Source: Mortierella sp. BCC40632 (Eukaryota; Mortierellomycota; Mortierellomycetes; Mortierellales; Mortierellaceae). From it: DNA of 42,500 bases. A program made the position numbers and the translations under genes. Below are positions 21,305 through 29,877 of the stretch, piece by piece. Below the pieces are notes generated by a model. It saw nothing but the letters and a program-made list of their open reading frames with translations. It made no database searches and was not told the origin of the DNA. Each line of letters starts with the position of its first letter. The first letter of the stretch is position 1. Location of the stretch: contig WAEK01000007.1 of NCBI GenBank assembly GCA_011634665.1, positions 1 to 42,500 on the forward strand. Direction: 5' to 3'.

Positions 21305-22616
21305 CAAGGGTTTGGCCTAGGATCCATGTAGCCTCGGGATCTAGGCCGACTCGTTTCCCGAGACGGACTCGACCACCTCGGCTAAACGGGCGTTACTTTT
21401 GGCAGGACAGTCTTTGGCAATATGCCCTTGGGTTCCACAGTAAAGGCAAAAGTTATTATCTCGTCTTCGTTGTTTTTCGATGTCAGAAATACGGCGAGTA
21501 CGCATGGTGTCAAGCTCCATTGCCATGGGATTCTGAGTTGGGCTAGAGACTTGAGGGCGGGGAGTAGGGCTTGGTTTCTTGATAGGATTATGTGAAAGGC
21601 TCTTGACAGGGTGGCGATTGAGGTTGGCATAGATCAGGGTGGCCTTGGTCTGGACGTCTTTTAGGCTGCGGAGGGTATGCCAATAAGGCATCATTGCATT
21701 TTTGACCTCATGGGATTAGTGTTTCTCAAAAAAAGCCCGAGCCAAAAAAGTCAGTCCCACACAATGTAAATTTTCGAGCCGAGTCGGGTGAGCTTTCACC
21801 GAGAAATTTTACATTGTGTGGGACTAGTTTTTTTGGCTCGGGCTTTTTTTGAGAAACACTACATGGGATAGACCATTCTTGAAGCGGGATACTAGTGCAG
21901 CCTCGTTCCATTTGACCTTGGCCTGGAGTAGCTTGAAATCGGTGATGTACTGGGACATGGTCTTGCCGTGTTGTCGTAACTGGTTCAATTTGTCTTCCGC
22001 GTCATCCAACTCTAGTTGGTCACCAAAATAATCATTCAAAGCCTCAAGAAAAGTCTCGTAACTCAGAAGCAGTCCCTCGGAATCCTCAGTCTCGCCATTG
22101 ACATAGGGGGTGAACATCTTGAAAGGCGCGCCTTCCATTGACTGGAGGGCATAGTGGATCTTGTCAAAGTCATATACGAAGGAATCAGGGAAGCGGGCAA
22201 AAACGCTGGCGAGCTTGGCCTTGAAATCAGAGACACTCATTTCTGAATTGTCTCCTTTAAACTTGGATCCCAAAGGATTAGGGGCACGGGGGTTGGAAGT
22301 AGGCCTTTGGGTGAGTGTCGAGGATTCGTTGCATATTGGTCGATACATTCTGGTTGAGCTGTGCAGACTTTTGGACTCGTTCGGCTATAGCTTGCACGAT
22401 GCCTTGTAACTGGTCCGGGGCTCCTGGGGCTTGGGCGGCCTGAGCGGCGACGAGCTCTTGTTGCATGGTTTGCATTTGTTGCTGTAGGGATTCGAAAGTG
22501 GTTTGGATGTGAAGTACAAACTGAGCAGGGTCGAGATTGCCCTGCTGGGCTTGCTCGAGAAGGGCATGGAAAGTGAAGAGACCCTGGGTGGGGTCTGCAG
22601 GATTGGGTGGGTTCAT
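21305..22616 (-). pseudogene. Element E gag with zinc knuckle, interrupted by a hAT-like element
   Basis: Gag starts at ATG 22616 (MNPPNPADPTQGLFTFHALL), with a Gln-rich helical segment. It continues in a second frame as the capsid core (SVSDFKAKLASVFARFPDSF, then YETFLEALNDYFGDQLELDD and KTMSQYITDFKLLQAKVKWN). It breaks at Gly-Leu-Ser-His, where the 145-bp insertion 21717-21861 lies, and resumes as EVKNAMMPYWHTLRSLKDVQ. A zinc knuckle CX2CX4HX4C (CLYCGTQGHIAKDC) is at about 21400-21445. A frameshift lies near 22300. E resembles element C in leader length, LTR size and gag layout, so it is probably a related chromovirus. Confidence 0.83.
21717..21861. mobile_element. hAT-like MITE, 145-bp near-perfect foldback
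   Basis: The ends are TAGTGTTTCTC and GAGAAACACTA. Each arm of about 60 bp is complementary to the other, passing through GCCCGAGCC and CCCACACAATGTAAA. The 8-bp duplication CATGGGAT is at 21709-21716 and 21862-21869. Removing the insert restores element E gag. The 8-bp duplication and terminal TAGTG are the hallmarks of hAT elements. It has no coding capacity. Confidence 0.9.
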
Positions 22617-22651
22617 GGGAGGGACGGACAGAGTTATGGGTGAGTCTGCAA

Positions 22652-23022
22652 TAGTGTTCTTCAACTCAACTCACCAACTCACCGACTCAACTCAACTCAA
22701 CTCATGAGTTGAGTTGAATTCGAACTTTCTCCCAACTCGTGTAACATGAGTTGAGTTGAGTCGAAGCTTTTTTCGACTCATGAACTCATGAGTTGAGTTG
22801 AGTTGAGTTGAGTTGGAGTGAGTCGACTCGCTTACAGGGCGTAGATGCCCTGAGTTGAGATGAGTTCAACTTTTCAACTCATGAGTTGAGTTGAGTTGAG
22901 TTGAGTTCAAACTTTTCGACTCATGAGTTGAGTTGAGTTCAGATTTTTCCCAACTCATGTGTGCATGAGTTGAGTTGAGTCGGACCTCCAACTCAACTCA
23001 ACTTGACTCATGGGAAACACTA
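22652..23022. mobile_element. hAT-like element with GAGTT/AACTC foldback interior
   Basis: This 371-bp insert begins TAGTGTTCTTCAACTC and ends CATGGGAAACACTA. It is flanked by the 8-bp duplication GTCTGCAA (22644-22651 and 23023-23030). Its interior is almost wholly made of GAGTT and AACTC pentamers in alternating orientation, so it can fold into many hairpins. It lies in the leader of element E, between the LTR and the gag ATG. Confidence 0.85.
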
Positions 23023-23030
23023 GTCTGCAA

Positions 23031-23277
23031 TGTCAAGGACAAAGCAGGGGGAAAAGGGTAAGAGGAACGAGGTAAGGCAAGATATGATTTTATTGCAGAC
23101 TGAGGCAGAAGAGGAGGTGTACCTCACCTCCTATTTATACTATAGAGAAAATAAACTTTGACTTTCCGAACGCGTCTTGTTCGGAAAGTTTACACAGGTT
23201 ACACTCCCACTATCCGCCGAGGCGGATACATAGTTGCCCGCGCCTCTATAAGAAAAAGGGGTTGTTTATTCGTGACA
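23031..23277 (-). repeat. Element E 5' LTR (minus orientation)
   Basis: This 247-bp sequence starts TGTCAAGGAC and ends TTCGTGACA. On the minus strand it has a TATAAATA box (about 23128-23136). It resembles the LTRs of C and the solo LTR 23385-23648 in ends, size and layout. It lies just upstream of E gag once the 371-bp insert is removed. Its partner LTR is not in the window. A duplication CACTC (23278-23282) is predicted at the far end. Confidence 0.78.
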
Positions 23278-23673
23278 CACTCCAACTCAACTCAACTCAA
23301 CTCAACTCATGTTACACGAGTCGGGAGAAAGTTTGAACTCAACTCAACCCATGAGTTGAGTTGAGTTGAGTCGGTGAGTGGGTGTGTCATGGACAAATAC
23401 AGGACTCTCCTTTAGAGACAGGAAGGTAAGGGCAAGGAAAGATATTTATTGCAGACTGACGGAAATAGGATGCGCCTATTGCGCCCTTTTATACTAGATT
23501 TTTGTTCTTGCTCGAAAATAATAAACTTCATCCTTTCCGAGTGCTCGCGCACTTCGGAAAGTATAACACAACCTTTTTTCCTCCATCTGCCGATGGAGGA
23601 TACTTGCCCGCGATCCTATAGTAAAAGGAGAGTTAATAGGACATGACAGGGTGAATTGAGTTGAAGAACACTA
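23278..23673. mobile_element. Remnant of a second GAGTT foldback element, interrupted by a solo LTR
   Basis: Bases 23278-23384 and 23654-23673 are AACTC/GAGTT repeats ending in TTGAAGAACACTA. That is the complement of the left end of 22652-23022, so they belong to the same family. The left part of this copy is missing because element E lies there. The interior is split by the solo LTR at 23385-23648. Confidence 0.65.
23385..23648 (-). repeat. Solo LTR
   Basis: This 264-bp sequence starts TGTCATGGAC and ends GACATGACA. It is flanked by the 5-bp duplication GGGTG (23380-23384 and 23649-23653). A minus-strand TATAAAAG box is near 23492. It resembles the element E LTR but is not identical. No internal retrotransposon sequence is attached, so it is the product of LTR-LTR recombination. 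Confidence 0.85.
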
Positions 23674-23987
23674 ATATGGTGGCTCGACTCGAAATTGGCT
23701 CAGCTCGACTCGAAATTGGCTCGAGTTGGCACGAGTTGGCCCGAGCTGGCCCGAGCTGGCTAGTATTATGTCTATCATGTTTCCTTTTTGAGTGAAATTT
23801 ATCTCTAGATAACTCGAGCCAGCTCGAGCCAAATTCGAGTCAAATCTGAGCTGAGCCAGAAAAAATTTGGCTCGAGTTTTATCCGACATCTCGAGTCGAG
23901 CCGGGGGGTCAGCTCGACTCGAAAAAGCTCAAAAAGCCTGACCCAGCCCGAGCTGGCTCGATTTGCTCGGTTAATTGAGAAACACTA
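23674..23987. repeat. Palindromic GCTCGA/GGCTCGAG repeat ending in a hAT-like terminus
   Basis: The block is built of units such as GGCTCGACTCGAAATTGGCTC and their complements, arranged around a spacer near 23760-23810. It ends in GAGAAACACTA (23977-23987), the same terminus as the 145-bp MITE. The left terminus and a duplication could not be defined. There is no coding potential. Confidence 0.6.
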
Positions 23988-24090
23988 ATTTGAAGAGCAC
24001 TATCAAAGACAGCTCTCAAGAATGCACTTGAAGTAATCGCAGAGTTTGATGCTCAACGGAAAATGTCTTGATATTTTTAGTGCTTCCAAA

Positions 24091-24142
24091 CAGTGTTTCT
24101 CAAAAGTCGGATGATATCCGATCAGACTTTTGTGAAACACTG
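24091..24142. repeat. 52-bp hairpin with hAT-like ends
   Basis: CAGTGTTTCTCAAAAGTC at the left is the imperfect inverse of GACTTTTGTGAAACACTG at the right, around a GGATGATATCCGATC centre. The ends match canonical hAT termini (CAGTG). No 8-bp duplication is seen. It is a minimal deletion derivative or decayed MITE. Confidence 0.6.
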
Positions 24143-24287
24143 AATTACTGAAGGATGAAGGGGGAAGTGGTGATTGATGGGTGGGTTCTGCAGACTTCTG
24201 CTACAGTGACCCAGAGGAGTGGGAAGGCGTTGGCTGCGGTGGCGATGATGGTGGTGATGGGAGACGCAACAAGCGTCTCCAATACAA

Positions 24288-24322
<35 letters not shown>

Positions 24323-24390
24323 GGAGGAACCTATTCTGCAATGGGATTTATTTACAGTGCCACAACAGGAACGCGATCCTGAAATGGCGG

Positions 24391-24428
<38 letters not shown>

Positions 24429-25069
24429 GAATGTTGATTCTTACCCTCCCTCTGGCACTGATACATACCCTTCGGGTCTGTGAGTGGGCAGAGAGTCGAG
24501 CAAACCTCATTTTGATGCGAAATATCTTTGCCAAATATGGTCTTGATCTTCGTTCTCAAATCTCACTTGTTCGCGACTATCATGCAAGGGGTTGGGATCG
24601 AAAGTTAGTGAACACACACACACACAGGCACAAAAAAAAAAGTTGGACCAATGCGACGAGAACACATTCCAAATTCTCACGACATACGATCATGACTCAT
24701 TCAGTGTCTTTTTTCTCTGATTATGTCGTCATTTCGCTGCGCATTGAGGAAGTGAAAGAAAAAAAAAGAAAGAAAAGCAGGTTTCTGAGTGTTTGTTTGT
24801 CAGATGCAGCTGCTTGGCACGCTTACGTCGTTTGTGTTAAAGATAGGATATGCTTGTCCAGAGGCTCGATTCTCTTGGGTCTTGTCCTCCGACGGTCCGT
24901 CTTGCTTCCAGATCTTTTCTCAAAGCTGGTCGGAATTTTTTTTTTTTTTTTTTGCGAGTTTGACTTGACGAGGATAGGCTCGACTGCCTTTTTCGCCATT
25001 CTGTGGGGGTGCTTCCGTTTCCGGTATCTATTTTTTTTTTTTTTTTTTTTTTTATTATTCTTGAGAGGC
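24143..25069. other. Spacer between transposon block and host genes, with long homopolymers
   Basis: No convincing gene is present. The stretch holds a T17 run directly followed by an A18 run (24288-24322), a T36 run (24392-24427), and further T runs near 24937-24953 and 25031-25055. On the minus strand 24379-24444 has intron-like signals (GTAAGA ... CATTTCAG). They could be part of the 3' UTR of the next gene or of an unrecognised small transcript. The 3' UTR of the 25070 gene must lie here. Confidence 0.6.
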
Positions 25070-28000
25070 TCATCGGTGGTGTGCGGCCTTGGAGATCGTA
25101 GGCATGGTCACAATCGTGACCGTGCTCGGCAGTTCATTAACTGTGCGGCGGTGACCTTGTTGTACCTGTCGGCTTTGATTACCGCTGCTATTGCTGGAAG
25201 CCCCCTGATCCCTATCCATGCGACGATCAGCTGTCGAGCTCATGCTGCGCGACGAACTCCATTTGCTTTTAGGGGTCGGCGGGATATAGATGACGATTCC
25301 AGAAGTATTCCTTTTCTTTTCTTCCCGCTCCACCATTGGCGTACCAGCCCTACTTGGTGTCCTCCTCGCAATCTTGGACTCGTATGGATTGTCTCTCCTG
25401 ATTGAGCGCGAAGTACGATTCCGAACCAATGGCACCTCCTCCTCTTCATCAGAATCCAAAAGTCGGTTCGCTCTCCGTTTGGAGATAGTCAACGCAGGAG
25501 TCGCAGTTGCTGGGACTGTTGGGGGTGCGCTCTCTTTACTGTCCACATCCATCGCCACACTCATGTCCAGGGTCGTCTCAAAATACTTCTTGATATTGGC
25601 TTGCGCTGCCACCTTGGAGCGGCGCCGAGGGTAGTGTGCCTCATCGGACTCCATCTCTACATCCATCTTCAAGTCATCTTCTTCCTCCTCCTCCTCACTC
25701 TCCAGAACAATTGGATCGAATCGTGTTGCCGTGGGGGGACGTCTATGGATAGATGACGAAGACTTGGGCTGTAGCCATTTCCTATCGTCACTAGCCAGCC
25801 TTCGATTCTTCTCTGGCACTTGTGTCATCAAAGCGTCCAAGGTAACTGAAGAAGTAGATGGAGGGACACACCAGAGGTTGGCCACACCCTGTGAGAGCAC
25901 CTCATCTTCTTCCGCCGTGACCTCTTGCTCCTCCACCTTGGGCACCACTAAGTCAACATCCCTTGCCGGACTGAGACTTCGTCGAGGACTAGGTAAAGAA
26001 TTCTCTGTCGACAGTGATGCCAAAGGCTGAGGTGAAAGTGGAACAGGGTCCACCTGACTTTCAGTCGGCTGGTCGTCAGGCAGGCCGACGAGGTCACTTT
26101 CTTGACGGAGCATCTGCTTGGCTTTGCGGAAATGCTGATCGCGTCTGGACAACTGGCTTGGCTGGAAGAGCTGCGGCAGAACTGTCGGGCACCAATCATC
26201 ATCATCATCGTCCTTTTCGCTCCCGCTCGTCGGCTGGTCCGTGTCAAACGCGTTTGAATTAGGACTCTGCTGCGGAGTGGCCGCAGGGGAGACGAGCATT
26301 GGTCTATCAGTCGCAGAAACGCTTGGGCCGCGCATCGGAGGAGCATAAGTGGCCGCAGATGAGGTCACTTGTCTCGCATTGGACGAGGGCGTCTTGTCCG
26401 TCCGACGCACGGGGATGATGATGGGCATGATCAATCTCGCGCGCTCAACAGGTTCTTGTGGTTGAACAGAGGCCACAGCAGGAGCTGCGGGGGCTGCCTT
26501 GGAGGTCCTTCGTGGATGGAAGGTAACGTTGCCACTCTCGATGGACCCAAACCAGTTCTCCTCGTCGTATTCATCTGGGTCCAGCTTGAGCTGCTCAATC
26601 TTTGCTTGAAGTAGCCGGCTTTTGGCCTCGTCTTGTTCGGACTTCGACTCGCCAGAAAGACAGATGTCCCAGCCACGCATCCGACAATTTGGACCCTGAT
26701 GCATTATGGACCAATGCACGACACGACGTTGACCAGAACTCGAGGACGCACCATAAAGCATCTCATGGAATGGATACCATCGGCCTTGGATATGGTCCAT
26801 CTCAACCGTCATAAGAACAGGTTCCTGAGTACCCGAGGGTGTGGTATGCAAAGCCTGGATAAATCGTGGGAGTCGCTCACTCTTTGCTCCTTGGAGACCC
26901 TTGGAGGGCATCACCGTGCTTCCGACGACAGCACGGTCAAGGCCAAGGTTCTTGACTTTGGTTTGGAACTTTGCTCGCGCGGCAGATTCGCTCATAGACG
27001 GTCCTTTGTCCTGCTGTTGAGAGAGCCTTCTTGAAAGAGGGATCGACACTTGAGAGAAGGAAGATTGGCTGATAGCACTCTGGTATTGCGGCTGAGAGTG
27101 TTCCATTGGAGGGCGGTAATGGAGAAATGGTCGAAGGGGTTGGTCAATGTCCTTCAGAGCAGGAGGGTGTTCAACAGAGGAGCGCGCTGTATGGTCCACT
27201 GCAAGTCGAGCGAGTGAGGTCTCCAAGCGTCTTGTTCGGTCGAGGTGGAACCAGAGATAGCCCTGAACCACACGCTTTCCTCCGATGGACCGGACAGAGG
27301 TCACCACCATACTGAGCTTTGTCTGGTCCACGATCCAATCTCGACTGGTCATTACGCTTGCTTGACGCATCAGCTTTGGCACACTATATTCCTCCATGAG
27401 TCCAGTATGGCTGTGCAGCGCGAGAAGCATGCCAGGTTGGATCAGCTCGGGTCCAAAGGCAAGGGCTCCGTAGTCGAGGTCAATCTGGCTCCTCACCAGT
27501 TCGACCAAGTCAAGGTACTTGCTGTTTTGAGCCTTCATAGGCCTGAATCGACTTGCCTTTGCTTGGTCGGGCATGGATGCTGGGTCGTCTTGAGCCTTGA
27601 ACCAGGTTTGGTAAGCTGCGGCATACTTGGGGGTGCTGAACACAGCAGCTTCTGCTGCGGCAATGGACTTTAAGTTGAGGCTGCTGGTTGAGTAGGAGGA
27701 GGCCACGTGAATAGCCTGCTGAAGAGCAAGGTTGCGGTGCATAGCGATGATCTCCTCTGCAGAGTCTCCAGCATCAACACATGGGTCAGCAGAGGTCGAC
27801 CTATCCTTGCTTTGCTTGGACTCGTTGTCATAGCTGCCTTCATATGGGGACCGGTCGTGGGCCCAGAAAGGTCGGATATCCTTATGAAAGACAACGAGCG
27901 TGCAGTCGTTGTCACTAGGCTTGTAGAGATCGTCAACAGGGAGGAGACGGACAAGATATTTGACGGCTAGAGACTGGGCAAGATCCAAGGGTTCGGAAGA

Positions 28001-28447
28001 GGAGGAGAAGGCAGAAGCTGGTGCGGTAGGAGGCTGGAGACCGGAAGGTTCGAGACGCTGTTGTGTCCTTGACGGTGTAGAGGAGGAAGTGGAGAGTGGA
28101 AGGGCGGCTAAAGGGGAGTGAGGGGGTGTAAAGTAGGCAGACTTGCGGTGGGAGTGTAACCAGACAGGCGAGTGGAGGTCAAGCAGAGGAGGCGAATGAG
28201 TGTGCGTGGATGAGTGGTCGCTAAAGGGACCAAAGTGGGTTCTGCGTCCTTTGGCGATGACTTGAGCGGGTAGCCAGATGGAGCTAAAGGACTGGAGTGA
28301 GCCGGAGGAGAGTGAGGAGGAGGCAGAAGGGATGGCAAGATGAACAAAGACGATGTCAAGGAGTTCATAGGAGAGATCCCAGCGGAAGGCTACTGGATAT
28401 GGACAGGGGCTGTTCGGAGGAGCCCTTTGGTCAGGGAGATGTGTCAT
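25070..28447 (-). CDS. Uncharacterised serine-rich protein, probably nuclear (1125 residues)
   Basis: This is a single open frame of 1126 codons from ATG 28447 to the stop at 25070, with no sign of an intron. I do not recognise the family. The first ~420 residues contain blocks that look ordered and conserved: PVAFRWDLSYELLDIVFVHL, SIWLPAQVIAKGRRTHFGPF, VKYLVRLLPVDDLYKPSDND, then SKYLDLVELVRSQIDLDYGA and RDWIVDQTKLSMVVTSVRSI. A second ordered block near residues 540-660 includes RWYPFHEMLYG, VHWSIMHQGPNCRMRGWDIC and DEENWFGSIESGNVTFHPRR. The C-terminal 450 residues are Ser/Pro-rich with acidic runs (SEEEEEEDD, DSDEEEE) and basic clusters (PRRRSK, KRRANR), suggesting a nuclear protein. There is no signal peptide or membrane segment. 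It is the first host gene right of the transposon block, and its intact 3.4-kb frame contrasts with that block. Confidence 0.85.
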   Translation of the reverse strand: MTHLPDQRAPPNSPCPYPVAFRWDLSYELLDIVFVHLAIPSASSSLSSGSLQSFSSIWLPAQVIAKGRRTHFGPFSDHSSTHTHSPPLLDLHSPVWLHSHRKSAYFTPPHSPLAALPLSTSSSTPSRTQQRLEPSGLQPPTAPASAFSSSSEPLDLAQSLAVKYLVRLLPVDDLYKPSDNDCTLVVFHKDIRPFWAHDRSPYEGSYDNESKQSKDRSTSADPCVDAGDSAEEIIAMHRNLALQQAIHVASSYSTSSLNLKSIAAAEAAVFSTPKYAAAYQTWFKAQDDPASMPDQAKASRFRPMKAQNSKYLDLVELVRSQIDLDYGALAFGPELIQPGMLLALHSHTGLMEEYSVPKLMRQASVMTSRDWIVDQTKLSMVVTSVRSIGGKRVVQGYLWFHLDRTRRLETSLARLAVDHTARSSVEHPPALKDIDQPLRPFLHYRPPMEHSQPQYQSAISQSSFSQVSIPLSRRLSQQQDKGPSMSESAARAKFQTKVKNLGLDRAVVGSTVMPSKGLQGAKSERLPRFIQALHTTPSGTQEPVLMTVEMDHIQGRWYPFHEMLYGASSSSGQRRVVHWSIMHQGPNCRMRGWDICLSGESKSEQDEAKSRLLQAKIEQLKLDPDEYDEENWFGSIESGNVTFHPRRTSKAAPAAPAVASVQPQEPVERARLIMPIIIPVRRTDKTPSSNARQVTSSAATYAPPMRGPSVSATDRPMLVSPAATPQQSPNSNAFDTDQPTSGSEKDDDDDDWCPTVLPQLFQPSQLSRRDQHFRKAKQMLRQESDLVGLPDDQPTESQVDPVPLSPQPLASLSTENSLPSPRRSLSPARDVDLVVPKVEEQEVTAEEDEVLSQGVANLWCVPPSTSSVTLDALMTQVPEKNRRLASDDRKWLQPKSSSSIHRRPPTATRFDPIVLESEEEEEEDDLKMDVEMESDEAHYPRRRSKVAAQANIKKYFETTLDMSVAMDVDSKESAPPTVPATATPALTISKRRANRLLDSDEEEEVPLVRNRTSRSIRRDNPYESKIARRTPSRAGTPMVEREEKKRNTSGIVIYIPPTPKSKWSSSRSMSSTADRRMDRDQGASSNSSGNQSRQVQQGHRRTVNELPSTVTIVTMPTISKAAHHR

Positions 28448-28504
28448 GGTGATGGTGGCGTTGAGAAGGAGAAAAAAGGGTGTGGGGTGTAGGGTAGTGG
28501 GTGT

Positions 28505-28535
<31 letters not shown>

Positions 28536-28586
28536 CTGTCTGTCTGTCTGTCTGTCTGTGTGTATGTTAATATGGGTGTGTTCGTT

Positions 28587-28623
<37 letters not shown>

Positions 28624-29280
28624 TGATTTAGAGGAGGTGGGAATAATAAAGATGGATGGAAAAAGGAAGGAAGAAGAGTGATGAAGAGCAATCAAGTCGG
28701 AAGGAGAGAGAGAGAGAGAGAGAGAGAAAAAGAGGAATAAGGAAAAAAAAAAAAGCTGGTGGCTGGCAAATGCACTGATGAAGGAGAGATGGAGAGATGG
28801 AGAGATGGAGAGATGGAGAAAAAGAGTGAGAGAGTGAGAGAGATGACTTTAACTTGCTCTCCTTTCCACCTCTCTCTCTCTCCTCTTCCTCCTCCTCCTC
28901 CCTCCGTGTACACAGACACATACCACATACATTCCCTAACAAGTGCTCAAAAGGAAAGGGGAGCAAGAACGCTTTTGAACAACAAGAGTGGAAACAAAAA
29001 AGAAGGCAAAGAGACAAACAGACAAGAAGAAGCCTTGTGCCACACACCACAACTTCCTGTACATCCCCCCACCCCGATCACACACACGCACCTTTGCCTC
29101 CCTCTCAATGATTGTTACAAAAATTCCTCTCCTCCTCTCGGTCTCTTACTTTTTTAATTTCTAGTCCCTTCTACGGCTCTACTACTCCTGATTCTTCATC
29201 TGTTACGACTATGAGAACAACTATTCCCTATTGACTCACTCACACAAACTCTCTCTCTCCCCCCCTTATTTTACCCTTCT
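28448..29280. other. Microsatellite-rich spacer (promoter of 25070 gene and 3' end of Spt23-like gene)
   Basis: No gene is seen. Repeats are (TG)n at 28509-28534, (TCTG)n at 28533-28560, (GT)n at 28591-28620, GA runs near 28704-28727, a GGAGAGAT minisatellite at 28785-28818, and CT runs near 28870-28890. The region immediately upstream of the ATG at 28447 must hold the promoter of that gene. No TATA box is clear. Confidence 0.6.
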
Positions 29281-29830
29281 TCATCGTGCCAACGGTCGGT
29301 CGCTCATTCGCTCCACCCCTCGACCTCGTGAATAACTTTGAAAAAGGATCGGCTCCGTCTCACTCTCCACCACCACCTTGTTCAACACTGGATGCACCAA
29401 CTCGAACTTGAACACAAATCCTGGATCGGTCAGGTCTGCCATTGCCAACACAGGTGCCGGTCTCGTCAAGCCAGATGAACAAGATGACGACGACGAGGAG
29501 GAGGAGGATGATGATGATGAAAAAGGGACTTGCGCAGATGCCTGCTGTCGCAACCGTTGCATCCGCCGTGCCAGTTCGCGCTGGATAAGATGGTGCATAC
29601 TGGAGCAGTTCACTCGAGCCTTGACCTCACAGACACCTTCACGTAACTCTACAACTCCGGAACAATTGGTGTAATTACTTCGGATCGAGCGACCACAAGA
29701 ATCCACCTCATCATTCGAAGAAGTAGAAGAAGAGAGTGAATTCTGACTAGTGCTAGCAGAAGTTGAAGAGGAGGGGCTACCAGGAACACTGAACTGAATG
29801 ATGGGATATGCCGTGTTCGTCATGGTCGTA

Positions 29831-29877
<47 letters not shown>

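Noticed and set aside
22660..23380. Regular AACTC/GAGTT units that could suggest a CRISPR-like or satellite array
   Set aside because: The units are 5 bp, contiguous and in both orientations, without unique spacers. The genome is eukaryotic and transposon termini are present.
24263..24304. Hairpin followed by a T run, like an intrinsic terminator
   Set aside because: This is a bacterial signal. In this fungal context no transcript ends there that I can support, and T runs are common in the region.
24431..25405. 324-codon open frame on the plus strand
   Set aside because: It runs through several long T tracts (poly-Phe), overlaps the 3' end of the 25070 gene on the opposite strand, and shows no domain.
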